In this document: positions 1 to 5,810 of the stretch, piece by piece | How the letters are laid out: every line of letters starts with the position of its first letter | Position numbering within the stretch: position 1 is the first letter of the stretch | Program-made: the position numbers and the translations under genes | Source: Pseudomonadota bacterium | GTDB lineage: Bacteria; Desulfobacterota; Desulfovibrionia; Desulfovibrionales; Desulfovibrionaceae | Assembly: GCA_023453335.1 (NCBI GenBank) | Contig: JAEXTU010000238.1 | Location: 1 to 15,488, forward strand | Length of the DNA: 15,488 nt | Reading direction: 5' to 3' | The notes under the pieces: generated by a model | Told to the model about the DNA's origin: nothing | Seen by the model: the letters and a program-made list of their open reading frames with translations, nothing else | Database searches by the model: none

Positions 1-437
1 GCCGCGGGCAGGCCCAGCTGGTGGCCGAGCACGGCCAGGGCCGCGGCGGGCAGGCCGGCCAGGGGCTCGGCCTCCCAGCCCAGCTCGGGAAAGGCCAGGG
101 CGTTGCGCCCGGCCAGGGGCCCCCGGCCGCCGGAGAGGATGTCCTCCAGGGCGTCCTTGACCGTGAGATAGGCGTCGTAGAGCGCCACCTCGGCCTCGCC
201 GGTCATGCCGTTCAGGTGGTAAGCCACCCGGTGGGCCAGGCCCCCCAGGTCGCGCACCGCGGTCTGCAGGAAGGCGGCGTCGAACACATACTCGCCGCCC
301 AGGGCGCGGTCCATCTGGGCCATGCGCTCCAGGGCCCGGGTGTTCAGCGTGAGGATGCGGCGGAAGGCGCGGAACAGGAACCGGGCGGTGCCGGGCCCCT
401 GGCCGCCATGGCCGTGCTCTGCGCCGGGATGGGCCAA
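1..437 (-). CDS. Partial paralogue of the PEP/pyruvate-binding protein (N-terminal part only)
   Basis: The last gene of the leftward run is cut by the window edge, so only about 145 N-terminal residues are visible. The frame is open from directly after the receiver's TAG stop. The first possible start is TTG at 437-435, with a G-rich stretch about 7 bases upstream; the next in-frame ATG would lie inside conserved sequence, so TTG is preferred. The segment FLFRAFRRIL...ALGGEYVFD matches the N-terminal region of the 857-residue neighbour (FTVLFKKFKSIL...KLGGEYVFD), including an identical LGGEYVFD, so the two share this N-terminal helical domain. The ATP-grasp and phosphohistidine domains would lie beyond position 1 and cannot be confirmed. 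The motif GNKMANLG of the neighbour is not recognisable in the visible part, so the paralogue may be divergent. Function unknown, presumably cytoplasmic. Confidence 0.7.
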   Translation of the reverse strand, partial: MAHPGAEHGHGGQGPGTARFLFRAFRRILTLNTRALERMAQMDRALGGEYVFDAAFLQTAVRDLGGLAHRVAYHLNGMTGEAEVALYDAYLTVKDALEDILSGGRGPLAGRNALAFPELGWEAEPLAGLPAAALAVLGHQLGLPA

Positions 438-440
438 GGG

Positions 441-827
441 CTAGCCCCCCAGGCCCTTCTCTTTTTCCACCCGGCGCACGCTGTCCAGGATGTCGGCCAG
501 CTTGAAGGGCTTGGCCACGAAGTCGAAGACCCCCTGCCGGAAGGACTCCCGGGCGGTCTCCAGGGTGGCGAAGCCGGTGATGACGATGACCCCGGTGGCG
601 GGGTGGATCTCCTTGACCTTGGTGAGGAAGGCCAGGCCGTCCATGTCCTGCATCTTGAGGTCGGTGATGACCACGTCGAAGGCCCGCTCGCGCACCCGGG
701 CCAGGGCCTCGTCGGCCCGGCCGAAGGTCTCCACCTCGTAGCCCGCCTTCTGGAAGAAGGGCCTGAGGCGCTTGCACACGATGGGTTCGTCGTCCAGGAC
801 CAGGATGCTGGTCCGCGGGGTGTTCAT
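441..827 (-). CDS. Single-domain response regulator (CheY-like receiver)
   Basis: The protein has 128 residues and consists of one receiver domain with no output domain. The acidic pocket is D12-D13, the predicted phospho-acceptor is D56 (VVITDLKM), the switch threonine is T84 (VITGFAT) and the conserved lysine is K106 (VAKPF). The start ATG at 827-825 overlaps the TGA stop of the upstream 857-residue gene as ATGA. An AAGGAGG ribosome site at 841-835 lies inside that gene's end, so translational coupling is likely. Receivers of this kind work as phosphorelay intermediates or bind a partner protein allosterically. Its place between two PEP/pyruvate-binding paralogues suggests it acts on one of them (inference). 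Its cognate kinase is not evident; the divergent kinase at 5811 is one candidate. Confidence 0.93.
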   Translation of the reverse strand: MNTPRTSILVLDDEPIVCKRLRPFFQKAGYEVETFGRADEALARVRERAFDVVITDLKMQDMDGLAFLTKVKEIHPATGVIVITGFATLETARESFRQGVFDFVAKPFKLADILDSVRRVEKEKGLGG

Positions 828-3397
828 GGCGCAGCCTCCTTGGGCGCGGCAAAGTGTTGCAGGAACTCCGCCAGGTGGCGGGCCACCGCGGCGTCGTTGT
901 CCAGCCGGGCGTCGAGCTGGCGGGTGTAGCCGATGAGCCCGCCCAGCATGCGCAGCTTGTCCAGCATGCGCTCCGAGGGATGCTTCTTGGCCCGGCCGGT
1001 GACCATGTCGCCATGAATCTCCACCCGGAAGTCGAAGCGCTCCAGCACCGCGCCGATGAACTCGGCCCGGCGGGAGCGGCGCACCAGCTCGGTGACCCCG
1101 CCCATGAAGCGGAAGAACACGGCGTTGTCGTTCATCCGGTCCCCGATGAAGGCGTCCACCACGGTGAAGTGGTAGCCCAGGCGCAAGTGGAGGTTCAAGT
1201 ACTCCCGGGACACCACGGCCAGGTTGCGGCCCATGCGCTCGGGGTGGGACTGGTCCGCGCCGAAGGTGCGGGTCATGCTGGACATGAAGCTCTTGAGGTC
1301 CACCTTGGCCGGATCGGTCTCCCACATGCCGGCGCGGGCCATGCCCTCCAGCAGGGCCAGGAACGGCACGCAGCGCAGTTCGGACTCGCCCACCTCCTCG
1401 CCCTGGGCGTGCACGTCCAGGCCGCCATCCACGTCGATGAGGGTGACCCCCAGGGGCAGGGCCGTGGCCAGCCGGCGCGGCGCGCCCTCGTGCCGCTCCA
1501 GGTGGGTCTCGGACAGGTTGATGAGCTCCTCCACCGCCTTCTGGTGCACGAAGCGGGCGATGTCGTGGCAGCTCGTGCAGAAGGCCGGGGCGAAGCCCGG
1601 GGCGCCCGGGTCCACCAGGGTGAGCGGGGTGATGCGCCGCAGCACCCGCTTGAGCAGGCGGTACTCCCGGGACTCCTCGAACACGTCCTCCTTGGCCAGG
1701 TCGTAGCGGCACAGTTCGGCCAGGGCCCCGGCGTAGACCACCTTGCGGTCCGCGTCCAAGGTGATCTCCTGGCCGGGCGCCAGCGTCCGGGACGCGCCCT
1801 CGACCCCCACCAGGGTGGGCACCCGCAGCTCGCGGGCGATGGTGGCCATGTGCCCGGTGGCCGAGCCCACGTCGGTGATGATGCCCCGGCACTTGGGCAT
1901 GACCTTGGCAAAGCGCGGCGAGGAATGGGAGGCCACCAGGATGGCCCCGTAGGGAAAGTCGTCCAGGCTGGCCCCGGGCCGGGCCAGGTACACCGGCCCG
2001 GCCGCCACCCCGCCCATGGCCGAGGCCCCCTGGCCGGAGAAGAGCACGGGGGCGTCCTTGGCCGCCAGACTGGGGTCCACGCAGGCCTGGGACTCGCGGG
2101 GGGTGATGCGCAGGGGCCGGGCCTGGAGCACCACCAGTTTGCCCGCGGGGTCGAAGGCCCACTCCACGTCCAGGGGCCGGCGGAAGAAGCGCTCCAGGGT
2201 GAGGGCGGCCTCGGCCAGCTCGGTGAGCTGGGCCGGGGTCAGGCAGGGCGCGCCCCGCTCGGCCTCGGCCAGCTCGTCCAGGCGCACCCCGCCCTCGGGA
2301 GCCGCCACCATCCGGTGGGTCTTGGCGGAAATCTCCCGAGACAGGACCTGGTGCGGCGGGTCCCGGTGCAGGATGTAGGTGTCGGTCTCGGCGGTGCCGT
2401 CCACCACCGGCTTGCCCAGGCCCCAGGCCGCGCTGATGACCATGGCCTGGTCGTAGCCGGCCAGGGGGGCGTAGGTGTAGAGCGCGCCGCTCGCCACCGC
2501 GTCCACCAGGGCCACCACGCCCACGGCCATGGCCGGCTCCTCGCCGGCCAGCCCGCGGTGGAGGCGATAGCGCACCGCGTCCTCGGAGAACAGGCTGGCC
2601 AGGACCTCGCGGTAGGCGTCCAGGACCCCCTCGGGCCGCACCCCCAGCCGGGTCTCGTACATGCCCGCGAAGCTGGACAGGCAGTCCTCGTCCCAGGCGC
2701 TGGAGCGCACCGCCAGGAGCGCCCCGGTGCGGCCGGACAATTCCCTGGCCGCGGCGCTCACCGCCCGGGACATGGCCCGGGGCAGGGACAGGCCGGCTAT
2801 CTCCCGGCGCAGGTCGGAGGAGACCAGGGCCAGGGCGGCCTCGTCGCCGGGGGCGAGCCCGGCCAGGGCCTTGGCGATGCGCTGGCGCAACCCGCCCTTG
2901 CCCACGGCCGCCAGGTAGGCCCCGGCGGTGATGACGAAGCCCTCGGGGGTGGCCAGGCCCAGGGTGTTGCGGATGTCCCCCAGGTTGGCCATCTTGTTGC
3001 CGCACTCGTCGCCCAGGTCGTTGGTCACGTCGGCCAGGGCGAGGACCGGGTCGGTGCGGCCCAGGGAGCGGCGGCCGGCCAACTCCTCGCGGATCTGGTG
3101 CTGGATGCGCTCGGCCGCCAGGAAGAGGTCCACGTTCTTGCGCTGGGACAGGACCGCCAGGTCGGAGACCAGCTTGAAGACCTGGTCCAGGAGCCGGTCG
3201 CAGCTGTCCAGGATGTACTGCCGGTCGAAGACGTACTCCCCGCCGAGCTTGTCGCCCATGTCCGCCATCAGCTCCAGCACCAGGTTGTTGCGCTCCAGGA
3301 TGCTCTTGAATTTCTTGAAGAGCACCGTGAAAGGGACCTGGTGTTTGCGCGCCCGCCAGGCGTCCAGGACGTTCTTGAGGCCGGCGATGGGGAACAT
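824..3397 (-). CDS. PEP/pyruvate-binding domain protein (PEP synthase-like, without the PEP TIM barrel)
   Basis: The protein has 857 residues. Residues 1 to about 125 form an extra helical N-terminal region. Residues about 130-430 are a PPDK_N-type ATP-grasp: GNKMANLG at 133-140, PEGFVIT at 151-157, VRSSAWDEDCLSSFAGMYET around 230-249, and the closing DVEWAFD...LVVLQARP at 410-428. Residues about 450-555 are the swivelling phosphohistidine domain, with GIITDVGSATGHMATIAREL and the predicted phosphorylated H516. Residues about 570-857 should, in PEP synthase or pyruvate phosphate dikinase, be the PEP-binding TIM barrel. Instead they carry a different segment with HDIARFVHQKAVEEL, LGYHFTVVDAFIGDRMNDNAVFFRF and FRVEIHGDMVTG, and lack the SIGxNDL and GLxRxE landmarks. 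The protein can therefore probably move phosphate from ATP to histidine, but the final acceptor is unknown. Calling it PEP synthase would overstate the evidence. Cytoplasmic; no signal or membrane segment. The ATG at 3397 has only a weak AGG ribosome site. Confidence 0.88.
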   Translation of the reverse strand: MFPIAGLKNVLDAWRARKHQVPFTVLFKKFKSILERNNLVLELMADMGDKLGGEYVFDRQYILDSCDRLLDQVFKLVSDLAVLSQRKNVDLFLAAERIQHQIREELAGRRSLGRTDPVLALADVTNDLGDECGNKMANLGDIRNTLGLATPEGFVITAGAYLAAVGKGGLRQRIAKALAGLAPGDEAALALVSSDLRREIAGLSLPRAMSRAVSAAARELSGRTGALLAVRSSAWDEDCLSSFAGMYETRLGVRPEGVLDAYREVLASLFSEDAVRYRLHRGLAGEEPAMAVGVVALVDAVASGALYTYAPLAGYDQAMVISAAWGLGKPVVDGTAETDTYILHRDPPHQVLSREISAKTHRMVAAPEGGVRLDELAEAERGAPCLTPAQLTELAEAALTLERFFRRPLDVEWAFDPAGKLVVLQARPLRITPRESQACVDPSLAAKDAPVLFSGQGASAMGGVAAGPVYLARPGASLDDFPYGAILVASHSSPRFAKVMPKCRGIITDVGSATGHMATIARELRVPTLVGVEGASRTLAPGQEITLDADRKVVYAGALAELCRYDLAKEDVFEESREYRLLKRVLRRITPLTLVDPGAPGFAPAFCTSCHDIARFVHQKAVEELINLSETHLERHEGAPRRLATALPLGVTLIDVDGGLDVHAQGEEVGESELRCVPFLALLEGMARAGMWETDPAKVDLKSFMSSMTRTFGADQSHPERMGRNLAVVSREYLNLHLRLGYHFTVVDAFIGDRMNDNAVFFRFMGGVTELVRRSRRAEFIGAVLERFDFRVEIHGDMVTGRAKKHPSERMLDKLRMLGGLIGYTRQLDARLDNDAAVARHLAEFLQHFAAPKEAAP

Positions 3398-3430
3398 GGC
3401 GTGTGCCTGACGCTTTGTTTCGGTGGAGAA

Positions 3431-3486
3431 CCCGCGGGGGCGACCCTACGCCAGGGGACGGCGCCTGGGAAGGCCGCCCCCGCGGG
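3431..3486 (-). repeat. 12-bp perfect inverted repeat in the operon gap
   Basis: The arms CCCGCGGGGGCG (3431-3442) and CGCCCCCGCGGG (3475-3486) are exact reverse complements separated by 32 bases. Inside the loop a second pair, CCAGG (3451-3455) and CCTGG (3464-3468), could extend the structure. It fills most of the only large gap (103 bases) within the leftward operon, between the TIGR02186-type gene and the 857-residue gene. No T-tract follows on the minus strand, so it is not a standard intrinsic terminator. It may protect or process the mRNA, or attenuate the distal genes (inference). Confidence 0.6.
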
Positions 3487-3500
3487 CAGTGCGCAGGAGG

Positions 3501-4253
3501 CTAGTGCGCGCCCCCCTTGCTCTGAAACACCATGCCTATCAGAAGGCCGCCCAGGATGGCGATGATGGAGGCCAGCACCCCGTACCAGGCCCCGTGGTTG
3601 AAGGCCAGGTTGGCCAGGAAGGCCGGCGCGCCCACCAGCTCGGCGGGCACCGGCAGGGACGCGGTGGCCACCACCGCGCCGTCCTGCACCGCGAAGGCCT
3701 CGGCCAGGTAGTGGCCCGGGGACAGCCGCGAGGGCAGGAAGACCTTGGCGGCGAAGGCCTGCATCCCGTTCTCCGCCGGGGCCAGCTCGACCCCGCCGGT
3801 CTTCTCGCTGTAGAGGCCCTCACCCTGCTTGAGCTTCAGGAACTCGGGCACCAGGTAGTGCTTGTCACCGGCGGCGGACTCCACGCCGAACCCGGCGGAC
3901 ACCCCGGCCAGGCCCAGCTGCTGGCCGGCCGCGCCCAGCTCGCCCAGGGGCCGGCTGGACTGCACCAGGCAAACCCGGGGCACGCCGGAGAAGGTCAGGG
4001 AGTCCAGGTTCATCCACAGCAGGCCCAGGGCCTTGCCCTTCTCCTTCATGTGGATCTCATGCGGCGCGCCGGTGAAGCGCACCACCACGTCCGCACCCGC
4101 GGGAACCGTGCCGGTGACGGTCATCCACTCGCCGTTGTAGAGCGCGCCGATGGACACGTCCGCGGGGCTCACCGCCAGGCCCGTTGCGTCGGCGCGGACG
4201 GACAGGGGCAGGAACAGGACCAGGGCCAGGGTCAGAAAAGCTGCGCGTCGCAT
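3501..4253 (-). CDS. TIGR02186 / Alph_Pro_TM-family membrane-anchored periplasmic protein
   Basis: The protein has 250 residues. A signal peptide (about 1-21, MRRAAFLTLALVLFLPLSVRA) is followed by an extracytoplasmic beta-rich domain and one C-terminal helix at about 223-243 (WYGVLASIIAILGGLLIGMVF), which gives a C-tail anchor. The stretch SIGALYNGEWMTVTGTVPAGADVVVRFTG, then GLLWMNLDSLTFSGVPRVCLVQSSRPL, is the pattern I associate with TIGR02186 (Pfam Alph_Pro_TM), whose genes commonly sit next to TauE/SafE permeases. That assignment is from recall of the family, not a search. The reading frame could start 11 codons earlier, but ATG 4253 is preferred because it begins the signal peptide, lies one base after the permease stop and has a G-rich ribosome site. 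It is probably an accessory partner of the permease. Confidence 0.8.
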   Translation of the reverse strand: MRRAAFLTLALVLFLPLSVRADATGLAVSPADVSIGALYNGEWMTVTGTVPAGADVVVRFTGAPHEIHMKEKGKALGLLWMNLDSLTFSGVPRVCLVQSSRPLGELGAAGQQLGLAGVSAGFGVESAAGDKHYLVPEFLKLKQGEGLYSEKTGGVELAPAENGMQAFAAKVFLPSRLSPGHYLAEAFAVQDGAVVATASLPVPAELVGAPAFLANLAFNHGAWYGVLASIIAILGGLLIGMVFQSKGGAH

Positions 4254-4254
4254 G

Positions 4255-5196
4255 CTAGTGTCCCCCCACATAGGCCAGCAGCACATCGGGCCTGGCCAGG
4301 AGCTCGTAGAGAATCTTGAACATGCCCACCAGGACCAGGCTGGCCAGCAGGATCTTGAGCTGGTCGCCGTGCAGGCGCTTGCCCACCTTGGCCCCCAGCT
4401 GCGCGCCCAGGGCCGAGCCGATGAGCAGCACCAGGGCCAGCACGAAATCCACGGTGTGGTTGGTGGCCGACTGCATGACCGTGACGTTGATGCAGGTGAA
4501 GAGGATCTGGAACAGGCTGGTGCCCACCACCACGTGCATGGGCATGCGCAGCAAATAGACCATGACCGGGACCATGATGAAGCCGCCGCCCACGCCCATG
4601 ATGGCCGAGAGCACGCCCACCAGGACGCCCAGGAGCAGGGGCAGGAGCGGGGACATGTGCACGCCGGAGCGCGCGAAGTCCATGTGCCAGGGCAGGGCCC
4701 CCACCAGGCGGGCGAAGGCCGAGGGCTTGCCCGCGGCGGCCGGGGCCTCGCCCGAGGCCTTCTTGGCCTTCTTCATGGACGAGAGGCTCTCCAGGAACAT
4801 GTAGCCGCCCACGAAGCCGAGCATGAGCACGTAGGTGATGTTGATGAGGAAGTCGGCGTTGCCCATGGCCCGCAGGACCTTGATCACGCCCACCCCCGCG
4901 GTGCCGCCGATGACGCCGCCCAGGAGGAGCAACAGGCCCATCTTGATGTCCACGTTGCCCAGCTTCAGGTGGGCCAGCGTGCCCGAGGTGGACGCGCCCA
5001 CGATCTGGTTGGAGTCCGAGGCCGCGGCCACGGTGGGCGGGATGCCCATCATGATGAGCAGCGGGGTCATGAGGAACCCGCCGCCCACCCCGAAGATGCC
5101 GGAGAGCAGGCCCACCGCCCCGCCCAGGCCGAACACCGCCACGATGTTGATGCTGTTGCCCGCAATGGGCAGGTAGAGTTGCATGGGAATGCTCAT
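4255..5196 (-). CDS. Sulfite exporter TauE/SafE family permease
   Basis: The protein has 313 residues, in the usual range for TauE/SafE (DUF81) permeases, and about eight predicted membrane helices. The internal duplication typical of the family is clear: SGIFGVGGGFLMTPLL at about 32-47 and SAIMGVGGGFIMVPVM at about 197-212, each starting one half. A central hydrophilic loop at about 138-170 is rich in Lys and Ala. Known members export sulfite, sulfoacetate or other small anions; the substrate cannot be read from the sequence. The ATG at 5196 follows AAAGGA at 7 bases spacing and begins the first hydrophobic stretch; the open frame continues upstream but lacks such features. It lies 17 bases after the stress-protein gene and one base before the membrane-anchored partner, so the three are probably co-transcribed. 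Confidence 0.92.
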   Translation of the reverse strand: MSIPMQLYLPIAGNSINIVAVFGLGGAVGLLSGIFGVGGGFLMTPLLIMMGIPPTVAAASDSNQIVGASTSGTLAHLKLGNVDIKMGLLLLLGGVIGGTAGVGVIKVLRAMGNADFLINITYVLMLGFVGGYMFLESLSSMKKAKKASGEAPAAAGKPSAFARLVGALPWHMDFARSGVHMSPLLPLLLGVLVGVLSAIMGVGGGFIMVPVMVYLLRMPMHVVVGTSLFQILFTCINVTVMQSATNHTVDFVLALVLLIGSALGAQLGAKVGKRLHGDQLKILLASLVLVGMFKILYELLARPDVLLAYVGGH

Positions 5197-5213
5197 GGCC
5201 CGTCCTTTGTCGG

Positions 5214-5600
5214 TTAGAGGTTCTTCTTGGGCGAGACCAGCTCCACCCGGCAGTCCACCCCGTTGAGGATCCGGCCCAGCGCCTCGGCCTCGCCGCCCCG
5301 CTCGTCCCCTCCGGCGGCGGGCGCGACCAAGAGCGTGGTCTTGAACTCGCTCACGGCGTGGATGACCTGCTCGGCATAGGCCCCTTCCGCCACGTAAAAC
5401 TCCACGCCCACCCCGGACGCCTTGGCCGCCTCGATCTCCAGCTCCACCCGGCGGCGCACCCCGGGGGGCGGGGCGGCCGACGGGCGGAGCACCAGGAGGA
5501 CGGTGAGCCGGGCCGCGATGCGGCCGGCCAGGAGCACCGCCCGGGTGAGGGCCTCCCAGGCGGGGTGGGCTGCGTCGATGCCAACGAGAATGCGTTCCAT
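5214..5600 (-). CDS. Universal stress protein (UspA-like), first gene of the leftward operon
   Basis: The protein has 128 residues, slightly short for a single Usp domain. The N-terminal MERILVGIDAAHPAWEALTRAVLLAG matches the Usp beta1/alpha1 pattern with the conserved Asp (D9). The middle part with FYVAEGAYAEQVIHAVSEFKTTLLVAPA fits beta4/alpha4. The canonical ATP-binding signature after the last Val strand (G-2x-G-9x-G-S/T) is not intact: the sequence reads VAPAAGGDERGGEAEALGRI. It may therefore not bind ATP in the usual way. ATG 5600 has a GGGAG ribosome site and lies about 12 bases downstream of the predicted start of a sigma-54 promoter, which makes it the promoter-proximal gene. Usp proteins are cytoplasmic stress factors; the partner here is unknown. 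Confidence 0.87.
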   Translation of the reverse strand: MERILVGIDAAHPAWEALTRAVLLAGRIAARLTVLLVLRPSAAPPPGVRRRVELEIEAAKASGVGVEFYVAEGAYAEQVIHAVSEFKTTLLVAPAAGGDERGGEAEALGRILNGVDCRVELVSPKKNL

Positions 5601-5623
5601 GGGTCTCCCGTGCCGCCCCCTGG

Positions 5624-5640
5624 AGCAAGCCCGGTGCCAA
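5624..5640 (-). promoter_or_regulatory. Sigma-54 (-24/-12) promoter of the leftward operon
   Basis: The minus strand reads TTGGCACCGGGCTTGCT, which matches the sigma-54 consensus YTGGCACGNNNNTTGCW at every defined position except the eighth (C for G). The GG of the -24 element is at 5638-5637 and the GC of the -12 element at 5626-5625. Transcription should start near 5613, leaving a leader of about 12 bases before the stress-protein ATG. This is the best promoter match in the window. Confidence 0.88.
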
Positions 5641-5664
5641 CCCGCACCCCATGCAAAACCAACT

Positions 5665-5684
5665 GGAATATCAACATATATTCC
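5665..5684. promoter_or_regulatory. AT-rich inverted repeat with an IHF-like core
   Basis: GGAATAT (5665-5671) and ATATTCC (5678-5684) form a 7-bp inverted repeat in an AT-rich island within very GC-rich DNA. It contains TATCAA (5669-5674), a perfect match to the WATCAA half of the IHF consensus WATCAANNNNTTR; the TTR part is poorer (TAT). It lies between the sigma-54 promoter and the upstream palindrome, where IHF normally bends DNA to bring an activator to sigma-54 polymerase. Confidence 0.55.
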
Positions 5685-5710
5685 CCATGGCCCAGCGCGG
5701 CCGGAGAGGC

Positions 5711-5729
5711 TTGTTCCACTCCGGAACAA
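5711..5729. promoter_or_regulatory. Palindromic activator-binding site (probable sigma-54 upstream activating sequence)
   Basis: TTGTTCCACTCCGGAACAA has 7-bp perfect arms (TTGTTCC / GGAACAA) around a 5-base spacer. Its centre (5720) is about 108 bases upstream of the predicted sigma-54 transcription start, the usual distance for an enhancer-binding activator. It is also upstream of the kinase/activator genes on the other strand, so it could serve autoregulation. The inferred binder is the activator encoded at 7279-8622. Confidence 0.7.
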
Positions 5730-5748
5730 TCTCCCGGGGCGGGGGCTT

Positions 5749-5763
5749 GTCTCAAAACGGAAC
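5749..5763. promoter_or_regulatory. Second, degenerate copy of the activator site
   Basis: GTCTCAAAACGGAAC keeps the right half-site GGAAC and part of the left half of the core GTTCCAnTCCGGAAC, matching 10 of its 14 defined positions. It begins 36 bases from the start of the core in the strong site. Paired strong and weak sites are common for NtrC-type activators that bind as higher-order oligomers. It could also be chance. Confidence 0.4.
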
Positions 5764-5810
5764 ATGGGATAGGGTCGCGCGACCGGGGCAGGCCCCGGCA
5801 GGAGGCGGGC

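Noticed and set aside
1565..1579. CTSCH, a CxxCH haem-c-like motif in the 857-residue protein (residues 607-611)
   Set aside because: The protein has no signal peptide and is cytoplasmic, and the motif is a single copy at the start of a helix (HDIARFVHQKA) where relatives keep the His-Asp and not both cysteines, as I recall them. A haem site is unlikely.
854..3565. Very long open frame on the plus strand opposite the PEP/pyruvate-binding gene, and a similar one on the minus strand at 12350-15376 opposite the hybrid kinase
   Set aside because: Both are rich in Gly, His, Gln, Val and Leu without recognisable domains and lie antisense to clearly real genes. High GC removes stop codons from the mirror frame, which explains them.
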